Part shown: piece by piece, positions 45,818 through 58,809 of the stretch
How the letters are laid out: every line of letters begins with the position of its first letter
Position numbering within the stretch: the stretch's first letter is position 1
DNA from: Nephrocerus scutellatus
Taxonomy: Eukaryota; Arthropoda; Insecta; Diptera; Pipunculidae
Direction of reading: 5' to 3'
Length of the DNA: 64,000 nt
NCBI GenBank assembly: GCA_947095585.1
Contig: OX352761.1
Coordinates: forward strand, 56,466,432 to 56,530,431
Made by a program: the position numbers and the translations under genes
The notes under the pieces: generated by a model
Databases searched by the model: none
The model's input: only the letters and a program-made list of their open reading frames with translations
What the model was told of the DNA's origin: nothing

Positions 45818-47890
45818 ATGGCTGTAAGTTTGATTTTCTATGGTTAATTTTTAGCATAAAATATAAAAATTAAGTTCCAATGATTTTTTTTCTTATTTTT
45901 TTGTTGTGTTTTCAACGCAAAACAAGAAAATAAACAAGACATTGTGCCATAATTTCGCTACAAATAGTCTTTTTATTTTGTTCCATATTTGGAACAAATT
46001 TAGCCGACGGTTGTGTTCCATATTTGGAACATCAAACATTTGTACTACAAACTGCGCAATTAGCAAATTTTTTTTCGTTCGACATTTGCAGTCTACTTCA
46101 CTAAACCAAAGAAAACTGACAGAATTTCAAATAAGGGACATTCTGATGAATCTGAGTATGAAAATGTTGACAAGGAAGACGTTATATTGGAAATAACAGA
46201 TAATAAGTCTTTTAAGAACAATAGAACCGATATTGAACAACAACAGCCTGGTGATGAAGTTGAAGATATCGGCGAAATTAATTCATCACAATTAGCAATC
46301 AGCGAGGTGGAAGAGCCAATTTTAATAGCTGTTGGAGCAGACCAAGTTTTTAATCAAGTTTTAGAGGAAGTAGATATTGATTTCGTTATAAATACATCCA
46401 AATGTACTGAAAAATCAGCTATAAGCTATCGACGGTATTGACTATCGGTCAAGATCAATTTCAAACGACCACAATCCCTTTTGAAGCTGAAGAACTCTAT
46501 TCAACACCAGTTCGTGGCGTGGCTTCAAAATGACAGACGGTACTGAAATACGTAAATTGTTTGGGCTTCATATTCTAATGGGGTCCCTCAAATTTCCAAG
46601 AATTCGTTTTTACTGGAATTCTGACATCGGTATACAAACGGTCATTAATGCCATGTCTTATGAACGTTTTTCGCAGCTAAGAAACAATATACACTTCGTT
46701 AATGTGCAGAAACAAACCACCGATTGCAAAGATTAATTTTTCAAACTCCGGCCTATCATTGAAAGCGTAAGAAATAGATGCCTTCAACACAAGGTGGAAG
46801 AAGTGGTATCTATTGATGAACAAATTATACCCTTTAAAGGCAAATTATCAATAAAACAGTACTGCAAAGGAAAACCATATCCGTGGGGATAAAAAATTAC
46901 ATCCTAGCTGGAAAATCTGGATTATGTTATGATTTCATTCTGTATCAAGGTAAAGAAACCGGGTTATCAGAAAGAAACCTTAGAAGATTCGGATTTGGAG
47001 CAGCCGTTGTTCTTCATCTTTCTGAAAGACTTAAATTAAATTAAAAGACAAATCAAGGCCACAGAATGTTTTTCGATAAATATTTTTCAAACTATAATTT
47101 ATTTGAAATATTAAAATATAAAAAAATAAATGCTTGCGGTACTCGGTATTCGAGTAAATAGGTTTGTTAACCCACCGCTACTTAACGATAAGCAAATAAA
47201 GGAAAAAGGCCGAGATTATTCCGATGAAGTAAAAAGCTGTGATGGAAATATTGTTAGTGTAAAGTGGCAAGACAATAAGCCGGTCCATCTTGCGTCGAAT
47301 TTTATTGGCATTGGAACAGAAAAAGACATTCAAAGATTTGACAAATCTGAGAAAAGATATGTTCGGGTGAAACAACCGGAAATCGTTTCGTTGTACAATG
47401 ATGGCATGGGTGGTGTTGATCTGCAAGACCAGCTCATCAGCTACTATAGAATATATTTCAGGTCGAAGAGATGGACCTTGCGTATAGTTGCCCATTTTAT
47501 TGATTTGGCTGTTGTTTCGAGCTGGATAGAGTATAAAAAAGACAAAGAAGCCAACCAAATCCATGATAAAGATATAGCAGATCTTTTAGATTTCAGACTC
47601 CGTATTGCCAACAGCCTTATGATAGCCACTGCAAATCCAAGAAAACGTGGTCGACCTTTTCAAAACCAAAGCCCAGAAACATTGCAAGTTCGCAACGTTC
47701 AGAAAGTCGTCCAATAGGTGATATTAGATATGACTCAGTTTATCATCTTCCAATTTACGAAAATAAAATACAAAGGTGCAAAAATAAAAACTGTATAAGT
47801 AAAACTTATATTTTTTGCGAAAAGTGCAAAGTACATTTATGTTTAAATCAAAATAGAAATTGCTTTATCGATTTTCATAATAAAAATTAA
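45818..47890 (+). pseudogene. piggyBac-like transposase (U10)
   Basis: Exon 1 at 45818-45823, intron 45824-46091, exon 2 from 46092. It follows U8 lesion for lesion up to about 47576, then diverges (DIADLLDFRLRIANSLM, RPFQNQ). A one-base loss in CGCAACGTTC near 47694 gives a premature stop at 47715-47717. The cysteine-rich domain continues in another frame to 47890. The change in similarity near 47577 marks the end of the 8,387-bp repeat. Confidence 0.85.
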
Positions 47891-48447
47891 AACATGTTCT
47901 TAACAAACATATCAAAAAGTCAAAGAAAAGGAAGACTGATTTTTTTTATGTTTAATGAAATATTTATCTTTATTTCTTTTTTAGTTTTATAATTTTGTGT
48001 TAATTTTATATTTTTATGAATTATTTATTATTTATTTTTATTACGAATTATTTATTTTTTTTTTTTAATTTTATTAAAACTATATTTAATAACTTTATCT
48101 TCCAAAAAAAGTAGTTACTTCAACTCAAAAAGAAGCCGTGAACTATTAATAAATAAATGATTTGAAAGTTACGAACTCAGTTAATTTTTTTCCTTTGACA
48201 TATATGATGGCACAGAGTGGAAAACCCATTAAATTTTCATGACAATTAAAAATTATTTTTCCGTTATATTTAATAGAGCCCTTAATTTACAAAATCCACA
48301 AGAAATATTTTTTTTTATATAAAACAAAAATGCATGACTGAAAGGGCTAATCTACCTTTTCCAATTTGAAGTAGGGGCGACAATGTCCTCACCGCCAAAT
48401 TCGTCGCCAAATGGTCGCCGAGTACCATTCTAAACAACACTATTCAT
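47891..48447. other. AT-rich 3' flank (after U10)
   Basis: No gene. The flank has a shorter AT tract than the others, and the CArG-like site is damaged (ACATATATGATGGCAC). The palindrome is altered to TTTTCATGACAATT. Confidence 0.7.
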
Positions 48448-48551
48448 CTAAGCGACCCCTAAAACTATGGGATCGATACTATTATCGGTCCCTCCCCCCT
48501 CCGGGGAGACAACTCACCCATAGGAGTGTCCTACCAACACTATTAATCTCA
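48448..48551. repeat. Satellite monomer interrupted by the jockey-like element
   Basis: The divergent first monomer, ending in ACTATTAATCTCA (48539-48551), the left copy of the jockey target duplication. Confidence 0.85.
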
Positions 48552-48782
48552 CCAGTCAGCATCGAGCGCTCAACACGAGCACATCTCATAAAGATCCCGC
48601 ACCAGATCGCTCATCTACCCGCTACCGGCTACGGAAAAACCCCTCATACCAAAAAGCGAGCATTTCGCTACCTGTGACTTTTTTAAGACATTTTAATTCA
48701 CTAATTACTTTTTTCATTTCAGACACATATTTATAATTAATAGTTATTTAATTACAGAAAATTTTTTTTTCAACCCTATAAA

Positions 48783-50175
48783 ATGGGGAAAAAACAGAGA
48801 AGAAATGAAAAGGTTAATGAAGTATTAACCTTAATTAGACAAGAAGTCTCCAATCATGGTGGTGAATTCCTCGCATCTCTCTACGAAAGGCTGGATGAAG
48901 TCAACCAGCTTTGCGAAGACGCCACTTCCTCTAAAGAGGAAAATATGAGCATATGCGAGGAATCGGATATTGAAGCGTCCGATTCCATTACCAGCGAAGA
49001 GGAAATTGCAGAAAAAGACAATCGCAAAGAGCGGTCTTCTCCTGTAACCGTGCCAGTAAAGGCAAAAAGGAGGAGATTGTCTGAATCCAGACCATCATCA
49101 CCACCAACATCATCTTCTCCTGCAGTAGTTACTGTTGAAGGAAGCAATCCGCCGAATGTTACCGCTGTAGAGAAAACAGCCAAGGCAAAAGAGGCACAAA
49201 ATGTCACTAAAAAGACACCACCACCTGTCGTTCCAGCAACCAAAAAACACCAGTCTACGGGACCAACAACAAAAACTTGTGCCATGCCGCCAATAGTCTG
49301 CTTTAGACTATCTTTCCTGCAGTCAGGAAAGACTGAATTCAACACCTATACCGCTAAGGAAGACAGGAAAGAATTGTTGGTCCTTAAAGGTATTCACCAC
49401 TCCTTTGACACTGAGGATGTCAAGGAAGCGTTGACAGCAGAGGGTGTCCCTGTAGAGGAGGTCAAACCCTTCAAATCGCAGAGGAACGACAGGAAATTTA
49501 ACCATTTCATTGTCGAACTTGAGAAGAACTGAGATAAGGCAGCAGAACCAGCTGGTGCATTGGGAAAAGCTAAAACCAGCCGGCATTACCCAATGCAAAA
49601 ATTGCCAAAAGTTTGGACATGTCGCAAGCAATTGCGGCATGAAATACAGATGCGTTAAGTGCAAGGACGAACACTTACCTGGCCAATGTCCGAGAAATGT
49701 AGACAACAAGAAAGACGACAACGTCTTCTGCACAAATTGCCAAAAATCTGGACATCCTGCAAACTATCGAGGATGTCCTAAATATAAAGAAAAAATAGCG
49801 GAAAAAGTAAAAACCGCCCAAAAGAAGATGGATCAGCATAAGTTTGCCCAGAAATCTGCTGCAAAAGGAATAGTGAAAGGAGTTAGCTTTGCTAGTATAG
49901 CTGCTATGGGGACTGCTAGCAAGCCAGCAACAATTAACAAACCACCACCAACTATCCAAGCAAGCAAAAAACCAGTAAGTAAGCAAGCTTCAAAACCGGC
50001 ACCATCTACTGGAAAATCTAACATCTTCGACGATACGGAAAGGCTATTTGGAGCAGACCTTTTCACAATTCTGCAGAAAGCAAGAGAAGTCGTGCCTGCT
50101 AATTATAGCAGTCTTGATGACAGGTCAAAAACAACCGTTTTGGGTCGACTTATTTGTGAATTATGTTCACAATAA
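48783..50175 (+). pseudogene. Jockey-like ORF1 (gag-like, zinc knuckles)
   Basis: ATG at 48783. The N-terminal ~170 residues are charged and Ser/Pro-rich. A PRE_C2HC-like region follows (RLSFLQSGKTEFNTY, KELLVLKGIHHSFDTEDVKE). A frameshift near 49520 moves the reading from the frame ending at 49532 to the one covering 49510-50175. The second part holds three Cys/His knuckles: CKNCQKFGHVASNC, CVKCKDEHLPGQC and CTNCQKSGHPANYRGC. It would bind element RNA and guide it to the nucleus. Apart from the frameshift it is well preserved. Confidence 0.85.
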
Positions 50176-53088
50176 GCAGGATAAGTATATTTACATATAA
50201 CGTGAACTCTATTTATTCGTTAGCTAGGCGTATAACACTAAAATTATTTATAAAAACTAATAAACCTGACATTCTTCTTTTACAGGAAACAAATCTCACA
50301 GGGAGAAACCCACTCAGTCCAGACGGATACAACATTCACAGGGTCGACAAAAGCAATGATTGCTTTGGGACGGCGGTCCTTATCAGGGACACTATGGCAG
50401 GCGAAAAGGTGCAAATCAGTGGTTTGCGTAGCCTGGAAGCAACAGCTGTCAGCATCAAAGTCAACGAGGTTGAGACCTTGTTGGTAATATCAGTGTACAA
50501 TCACTGTAATGCAACGAGGGAAAACATTCAACGGGATCTGCAAACTGTCTGCGGCATCTCCTCTAGGCACACATACTGTGTGGTTGGAGGGGATTTTAAC
50601 GCTAGGCACACCCGATGGCAAGATGAAGTGTGCAACAATCAAGGAAAGGCCATTGCAGATTGGCTGGATTCAAATCCTCAGCACCATACCATGGCTGTTG
50701 TTTCACAGCCCCGGAAGACATATCCTCGGACACCATCCATGCTGGATTCCTTCTTGGCAACGACAAATTTCGTCAACATTCTGCCGGAATTAAGGAATTA
50801 TTCCTGTTTTGCACATGATAGTGATTCGGATCATTTGGCCATTGAGCTTCGAGTGAGGTTGAATCAGCGAATTGTTCAAGTTACCCCAACACCTGAACTA
50901 CACATCAACTTTACGAAAATAAACTGGAACCGGTGTAGATCAGAAGTCGAAGCTGGACTACAAGTGCCAGCGGCATGTAGAAATCTGGAGAATAATGAAA
51001 TTGATGATGCTATCAGAAATTTCGAGACTTCAGTGAACACAGCCATAGATCGGCAGAAAACTGTTTGTTCTAGCAGGGATCGGTTTCAACATCTACCTGA
51101 GAATATTCAGGCAATATATGCTCACAAGCAAAGGCTAAGGAAACGCCTTCAGAGGATCTTCAACAGGACTCTCAACACTGTTAATGACGGATATCAGTCT
51201 GTATTTTCGCAACTGCGTTGTACAGTAATCATGCTACGTCAAGCTGTGCGAAGCTACCAGGAAGATGAACTGACCAAACGACTTCAGAACATCAAACCAG
51301 GCCCGGATGCTTTTAAAAAGCTGAATTCTGTGATCGGAAAACGTATCTCCATTCCAGAAAATATCTCGTTTGGAGAGCAAGTAGCATCCAGTCCTCTTGA
51401 AAAAGCCGAAGCCTTTGCCTGTCATTTCGAAAGGAGCTTTACGGACCAATCACCAGCTCATCTTCCAGATTTTGTAGAGCAGGTTGAAAGTCTTGTGGAA
51501 GACACAACTTCTCCAAGAAATTTTGAAGTGCAGTTCAGTGAAGACAATCCCGCTAGCGCACCCGTTGACGTGGATATGTTCACAGGGACAGCAGTTGTCA
51601 GTGATTTAATTATGAGTGGAAACTCTAAAAAATCATCGGGCACTGACGGAATTTCCAATTTTTTACTTAAAAAGCTGCCGAATATGGCGATTTTGATGTT
51701 AACTATAGTATTCAACAATTGCCTAAACAATAGTTACTTTCCAGACATCTGGAAAGTGGCCAAAGTAGTACCAGTTCCCAAAAAAACTAACCGTTCTACC
51801 GTAACTGGTTACCGCCCCATAGCTTTACTGTGTTGTACCAGTTAAATATTGGAATCCTTGATCCGTAAAAAGATCAATGAGTATTTCGGAAAGAAATCTA
51901 ATTCCTGCCTTTCAGTTCGGCTTTCGAGAAAAGCACTCTACGCTGCACCCTCTGATGAAGCTTCACAGTGACGTCACTAAAGGACTAAACGTCAAAAGCA
52001 GTACAGTAGCCTGTTTACTAGACATCGAAAAAGCTTTCGATAGTGTCTGGATCAATGGGCTACTGTACAAACTTATTCGATTTGGTTTCTCCAATTATAT
52101 TGTGAAAATAATTAAAAAATTTCTTTTTAACAGGGTCTTTTTTGTACAAGTGTATGGCAGCCCATCGACAAGGAAAAGGATTAATGCCGGAGTTCCCCAA
52201 GGCTCCAGACTTGGACCAGTCCTATTTAGCATCTTCACGGCGGATCAACCCACCAATGCAGCCGGAACAAGGACCATGCTTTTCGCGGATGACTCCATAA
52301 CCTATGCCGTTTCCCGCTCTCCTGAGATAGCTGCCCGAAGAGTGGAGGAAAACCTCTGAAACCTTTGAGAGTACTACCTGAAGTGGGGACTGAAGATTAA
52401 CGCCAACAAAACGGAACTCGTCTGCTTCCGAGTACCAGCAACCGAAACAAGGATAAGAAATATCGCAAGCAGGTGCAGAGCCTTAAAAATCACCCTTCCG
52501 GATAACACGATAATAAACACCAAGTCAGAGACTAAGTACCTGGGAATCAACTTTACTGAGAGGCTCAAGTTTAACTCTCACATCAAAAAAACAATGAAAA
52601 AAGCGAACTACGCTCTTCATTTGGTGCACCCGCTACTAAGAAGACGAAACGGACTGTCCAACAACACCAAGCTGCTCATCTACAAGCAGCTCATCTGGCC
52701 AGTGATAACCTATGGCTATCCCATATGGTTCACCGTCTCACCAACAACGATGAAGAAGATCTCCCTATTTGAAAGGAAGGTACTAAGGATCTGTACAGGG
52801 CTCTGGAGGGTGCCAAACAGCTATAAGTTTGTGTCGACTGCAAGACTTTACGAAGCAGCAGGTCTGCTGCCAATAACATATCACTTGTTTCAAATGGCGA
52901 GGAAATTCGTCGACGGATTGGAAACTCATCCAAGTCCTGAGATGCAAGGACTGAGAAGCGAAGAAATCGAGCCAAGTCACCGGTACATACACATCAGAGG
53001 ATTCACAGATGCTAGATTCGACGACATCCTTAATAATCAAGACGTCTCCTTCTACGAGAAGGCCAGCAATCAACATTACAGAGGCTGA
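50163..53088 (+). pseudogene. Jockey-like ORF2 (endonuclease and reverse transcriptase)
   Basis: The ATG at 50163 overlaps ORF1 by 13 bp. The APE endonuclease is complete in one frame: TYNVNS, LLQETNL, VVGGDFNARH, SMLDSFL, DSDHLAI. The reverse transcriptase follows: SSGTDGISNFLL, GYRPIALL, then TAA at 51843-51845 in place of a Lys codon, and a frameshift near 51880. The rest reads in the new frame: FGFREKHST, ACLLDIEKAFDSVW, GVPQGSRLGPVLF, FADDS, with stops at 52357-52359 and 52366-52368, then KYLGINF and a C-terminal region ending at 53088. There is no RNase H, as usual for the jockey clade. Confidence 0.88.
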
Positions 53089-53366
53089 AGATCGCCCTGT
53101 TTATACCCTCTCATATTCTTTTCATTTTTATTTTATTTTAGAATTTATTGTTTAAAATTAAATTAGTTTAAATATAACATGTAGTAGATTAAGTAGTCAA
53201 AAATATTGTTTAATTATAAGCAATACGAATTAAAGACAATGTAAATACGTCAGGCACATATTGTTGAGCCGACACTTATTAATAATAGTTATAAGTTTAG
53301 TTTTAAGTCAAAATTGTATATTTCTTGAATGTTAAATTAAATATCTTAATCTAAAAAAAAAAAAAA

Positions 53367-53492
53367 ACTATTAATCTCAGTGGACCCGACAACTATTGAA
53401 TGGACACTAATATCGGTCATCCCCCTCAGTTATCGACCCCATCCCCCTAGAGCTGTCGTACCATCACGACTCAACTCACCGACCCCGAAAAC
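53367..53492. repeat. Satellite monomer and right target duplication (U11)
   Basis: Begins with the right 13-bp duplication, continues for 1.2 monomers and stops at CCGAAAACTA, joined directly to TTGATTAGACTG. This junction deletes the whole Myb-like gene in U11. Confidence 0.85.
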
Positions 53493-53657
53493 TAGTTGAT
53501 TAGACTGTATGAATATCAATTTATGCATGTGAAAAAAATAATCAAAGACAATATTATAGTTATAATTAATTCTTCTGTGCGTGGCGGTTCTTGGTTTTTT
53601 TATATTTTACTTCTCTTGAAAACCAATTGTGTGTTCTGTGTGATTACGTTTAGTCCC

Positions 53658-53762
53658 ATGCCGCCAAAACGTGGGGGCAGTAGTTTGGGTCGAAGAACTC
53701 GAAATACTACAAACCAAGCAAATTTTCTATCAATTCTCTTTAATTATCACGATCTTTGGTAA
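53658..53762 (+). pseudogene. Helitron RepHel N-terminal fragment (U11)
   Basis: MPPKRGG form. The T-run upstream has no Helentron-like insertion, unlike U1. Confidence 0.5.
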
Positions 53763-54064
53763 AAAAATGACGTTTGATATTCTTTTTATTTGGGGTTTTG
53801 TTTGATTTTCTATGGTTAATTTTTAGCATAAAATATAAAAATTAAGTTCCAATGATTTTTTTTCTTATTTTTTTTGTTGTGTTTTCAACGCAAAACAAGA
53901 AAATAAACAAGACATTGTGCCATAATTTCGCTACAAATAGTCTTTTTATTTTGTTCCATATTTGGAACAAATTTAGCCGACGGTTGTGTTCCATATTTGG
54001 AACATAAAACATTTGTACTACAAACTGCGCAATTAGCAAATTTTTTTTCGTTCGACATTTGCAG

Positions 54065-57000
54065 TCTACTTCACTAAACCAAAGAAAACTGACAGAATTT
54101 CAAATAAGGGACATTCTGATAAATCTGAGTATGAAAATGTTGACAAGGAAGACGTTATATTGGAAATAACAGATAATAAGTCTTTTAAGAACAATAGAAC
54201 CGATATTGAACAACAACAGCCTGGTGATGAAGTTGAAGATATCGGCGAAATTAATTCATCACAATTAGCAATCAGCGAGGTGGAAGAGCCAATTTTAATA
54301 GCTGTTGGAGCAGACCAAGTTTTTAATCAAGTTTTAGAGGAAGTGTGACGTCGGCCTAGCGGTGGAATCAGGCAACAAAAAGAAAAAAGGAATGTCTAAT
54401 AAACCTAAAAGGTAGCGTAAATGGAAACCAGCAAACTTCAACTATGATGGTTTTGCTTCTGCCCTTAAGAAGGCTAAGCATCTAAAATAAAGGAAATGCA
54501 CACATGGCTTTTGGGGTAAAGACGATTTCTGGCTTTGCAAAAAACCTTCTTCTGACTTTGGCATCCGAGTAGAGTGGACGTGGTAAGAATCACGTCAGAA
54601 AGTTTTTTTTCACTCAAGCAGAAGAAGTAAATTTAAAAAGTTGAGGAAGGAAAATCGCCGCTACATGCCAAAACCAAGTAAAAATTTCGATTGTAAATTA
54701 GAGGCATTTTAATTGAAAATATCTGAAGCATGTGTACATAGTTCTTTTTGCGAATGTAATTGAAGCCAATAATCGCCTCGGATGTGGCTAGCCGAAGCAG
54801 TGTTTCATTTGATATGTGAAAAAAAAAGAAGATAAAATTAACTTTTTTCCATTGTCGCCGTCATTTTTATTCGTTTAACACACGGACACCAGCCGTCGTG
54901 TTAGCACCTGAAACAGTAACTCAAATATTAATCGGAGGATTGGTGTCACATCAGCCGCCGCTCCTGCTTTTCTTGTCGTCAGTGGTGTCTTGGACGCGTC
55001 CATCGTGGTTGTCGTTGTCAGTTAGTTTATCAATGCCGCACTTGTCGAATTTGCTGTGGGAATCTAAGCTCCGACAAACAGAAGAAGCAACCGCCATAGC
55101 ATTGGTAGTAATATATATATAGACATGTTAAAGTATATATACTTTAGTCGAAACAACTAAACCGCTGCTCAAAACAAGGAAGCATGTTAAAGTTTTGAAA
55201 TTTAATCAAGAACTAAACATTAATCCAAAAAGGAAAAAACAAATTTTCTTTGTGGGGTCGAATAATTATATTTTTCAAAACCAGTCCACCGGTTTAACAA
55301 TTCGAACTGAGATGGGAAGTGTTTTTTTTTTGTGGCACATAATCATTGAAGTTAGTTAAAAATCAAATTGCAACTAGAACCGCACCAATGTGCCATCATA
55401 AATCAAGAAAGACCCAGTCAACGAAAAATAATAGTGACTTAAAAAAATACGTAAGCAGAGACCGGAGGAAACATAAACTTTAAAATAAACCAAGAATAAG
55501 AAACAAAACGCAGAAGAAGAAAATTGTAGAGTGCAGAAAGCAGTGAAAGTTTGTTTAAATGCTTGATATAAAAATACCTACAGTGATACCTTCAAATAGC
55601 CGCACAGCAGCGACCTTTTTATTACAATTTGTTTTGTTTGTTCGTACCTAGAGGATAAATCCAATTGGCCGTCTATTAAATCCCTTTTGTAGTCGTCGTC
55701 GTCGTCATCTTCACATTCGTCATCCACTACGATGTCGCCTTCACAGAAATCACTGGACCGTTAGATCCAGAACAGTTCTCATTTATTAAATTAAACCTTT
55801 TTCAAATATTTACGATAGTTTAAGATTGCGATTTGCCAAACGTTCCGCGCGGTAAAACAAATAAATTACTTCCTTAACCACTCCATAAAATTTTTTTAGT
55901 AAAACAGCTATACGAAGTGATGTGATCACCACGTCGGCTGCCTCAACAAAACAAAAATAATAATTAAAAATGAGTAACCCTATTGTTGAATTTTTAAACT
56001 TGAATATTATATCGTACAAAATTGAATAAAAGAAAAGAAAGGAAGGAACGGTGTAGAGATAATCGCATCATTTATTTTTTTTCTTTCTAATATTATAGTT
56101 GTAGTTTAAATCATTCATTTGTCATATCGGTGTTTAAATATCAGTTCTTTAATCGACAAGAAGTTAATCATTAAACCCATTTATTTTATTACTCATAAGA
56201 GTCTCGTAACATTAGAAATTAAATTAGTAAACGAAATTTAAATTAAATTATCGTTTGTCATCAACTTATGCTAATCGCCCAATTTATTTTTCTTTCCTTT
56301 TAATATTGTAGCTGTAATTTAAATCTTCCATTCGTCATATCAGTGTTTAATTCTCATTTCTTTACTCGACGAGAAATCATTCATTAAACTAATTTGTTTT
56401 ATTAATTATAAGAGTCCCTTAATTTTAGAAATTATAAATGTTCGACGAGATTTAATTTAAGTTTTTTTCCTTAAAAACAAAATTGTTTGAAATAAAACTA
56501 CTTTCATAGCTGCACGAAAACAGCATCTATTCATAACAAAATTTTCGCTAAATAATCGTTTCTTTTTATTTACCGCAAATATGTGTGATTATTTAGACCA
56601 CTATAAACACTCATAGCCATGATTAAATAAATGATTTGCAAATAAGATATTGCTTAGAAAAGAACAAAGAAAATGAAAAATTTACGAACGGAAAAAGTAA
56701 TAGCTCTTAGATCCAAGATCTTCAGTTTAAGTCAATATAATTAATGCTTATGCAGAAGAAGCGCTTAGCGTAGCAATATATATGCATACAGCATATGCAA
56801 ATATACATAGATACATATTTAAGTTTGTTGATTCTTTTGAAACCTATGCATTGCTAAAGCAGTTTTCTGATCGATCACGCGGTAACACCAATTGCATCGA
56901 GCAAGGCATGCTCCCAATCCGTTTTCCCCTTTAGCTTCGTTGTACATTTTCTCTCGTTTGTTGACATTGAGTTCGCTCATGACAGGGTTTTCAAGACAAA

Positions 57001-58809
57001 GATAGGTTGAGAAATCGGTTCGGATGGGAGGAGGCAACGCGGCGTGAGTGAGACGGAAAAAGTTGGAGCTGTGAGTGTCGGTGTCATGGCGCAGCCCACG
57101 TTCCATAGCCGGGAAAAAAAATTTCTTTACAGTGACGCTTTGACTTCCGGCACAGCGGTGTCACATTTCGTCATGCAACAGAACAAGGAAGGTTCTCAGG
57201 TTGCGAGGCTAACAGCGCCCCTTACCAGGGCGAAATATGGCAACGTACCAGAAGTAGACATTGATTTCGTTATAAATACGTCCAAATGTACTGAAAAATC
57301 AGCTATAAGCTATCGACGTGGTCAAGATCAATTTCAAACGAACACAATCCCATTTGAAGCTGAAGAACTCTATTCAACACCAGTTCTAGAGACACGAGAA
57401 GGATATTTTGAGAAATATTTCCCGCCATCCTTTTTTGAACTTACAGCTCAATTTACAAACATGTATGCTCATCAGTGCAATGTGCGTGGCTTCAAAATGA
57501 CAGACGGTACTGAAATACGTAAATTGTTTGGGCTTCATATTCTAATGGGGTCCCTCAAATTTCCAAGAATTCGTTTTTACTGGAATTCTGACATCGGTAT
57601 AAAAACGGTCATTAATGCCATGACTTATGAACGTTTTTTGCAGCTAAGAAACAATATACACTTCGTTGATGTGCAGAAACAAACCACCGATTGCAAAGAT
57701 AAATTTTTCAAAGTCCGGCCTATGATTGAAAGCGTAAGAAATAGATGCCTTCAACACAAGGTGGAAGAAGTGGTATCTATTGATGAACACATTATACCCT
57801 TTAAAGGCAAATTATCAATAAAACAGTACTGCAAAGGAAAACCATATCCGTGGGGAATAAAAAATTACATCCTAGCTTGAAAATCTGGATTATGTTATGA
57901 TTTCATTCGGGTTATCAGAAAGAAACCTTAGAAGATTCGGATTTGGAGCAGCCGTTGTTCTTCATCTTTCTGAAAGACTTAAAAATCAAGGCCACAGAAT
58001 GTTTTTCGATAAATATTTTTCAAACTATAATTTATTTGAAATATTAAAATATAAAAAAATAAATGCTTGCGGTACTATTCGAGTAAATAGGTTTGTTAAC
58101 CCACCACTACTTAACGATAAGTAAATAAAGGAAAAAGACCGAAGATATTCCGATGAAGTAAAAAGCCGTGATGAAAATATTGTTATTGTAAAGTGGCAAG
58201 ACAATAAGCCGGTCAATCTTGCGTCGAATTTTATTGGCATTGGAACAGAAAAAATTTGACAAATCTGAGAAAAGATATGTTCGGGTGAAACAACCGGAAA
58301 TCGTTTCGTTGTACAATGATGGCATGGGTGGTGTTGATCTGCAAGACCAGCTCATCAGTTACTATAGAATATATTTCAGGTCGAAGAGATGGACCTTGCG
58401 TATAGTTGCCCATTTTATTGATTTGGCTGTTGTTTCGAGCTGGATAGAGTATAAAAAAGACAAAGAGGCCAACCAAATCCATGATAAAGATATAGAAGAT
58501 CTTTTAGATTTCAGACTCCGTCTTGCCAACAGCCTTATGGTAGCCACTGCAAATCCAAGAAAACGTGGTCGACCTTTGCAAAACCAAAGCCCAGAAACAT
58601 TGCAAGTTCGCAAACGTTCAGAAAGTCGTCCAATAGGTGATATTAGATACGACTCAGTAAATCATCTTCCAATTTACGAAAATAAAATACAAAGGTGAAA
58701 AAATAAAAACTGTATAAGTAAAACTTATATTTTTTGCAAAAAGTGCAAAGTACATTTATATTTAAATCAAAATAGAAATTGCTTTATCGATTTTCATAAT
58801 AAAAATTAA
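54065..58809 (+). pseudogene. piggyBac-like transposase with 2.9-kb insertion (U11)
   Basis: A ~35-bp deletion near 53800 removes exon 1 (ATGGCT) and the splice donor; the acceptor at 54064 remains. Exon 2 runs 54065-54344, is split by the insertion, and resumes at 57251. Unlike U4-U10 it keeps the segment around GYFEKYFPPSFFEL, ATGGGGTCC and GATAAATTT. 57251-57877 is open and includes SIDEHIIPF with the first Asp. TGA at 57878-57880 replaces a Gly codon; a ~20-bp deletion follows near 57908; TAA at 58122-58124; a 12-bp loss near 58254; and TGA at 58696-58698 replaces the first Cys of the cysteine-rich domain. Confidence 0.85.
54345..57250. mobile_element. 2.9-kb insertion of unknown class in U11
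   Basis: 2,906 bp, flanked by GAAGT (54340-54344 and 57251-57255), at exactly the codon junction used in U1 (offset 51,448 bp). Only scattered substitutions separate the two copies. The internal (GTC)n run and the ~212-bp tandem duplication are conserved. The decayed coding-like stretch near its 5' end keeps the same two in-frame stops, so it was already dead before the copy was made. Confidence 0.65.

Larger units (their letters stand above)
48552..53366 (+). mobile_element. Jockey-like non-LTR retrotransposon
   Basis: A 4,815-bp element flanked by a perfect 13-bp target duplication, ACTATTAATCTCA, at 48539-48551 and 53367-53379. The 5' end starts CCAGTCAGCATCGAGCGC, followed by a 5' UTR to 48782. 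There are two ORFs that overlap by 13 bp, then a 3' UTR (53089-53352) and a poly(A) tail (about 53353-53366). Near full length with an exact duplication, it is probably a fairly late insertion, although both ORFs are broken. Confidence 0.92.

Noticed and set aside
48881..49345. 154-codon minus-strand frame
   Set aside because: Antisense to jockey ORF1; low-complexity Ser/Val-rich product with no recognisable domain.
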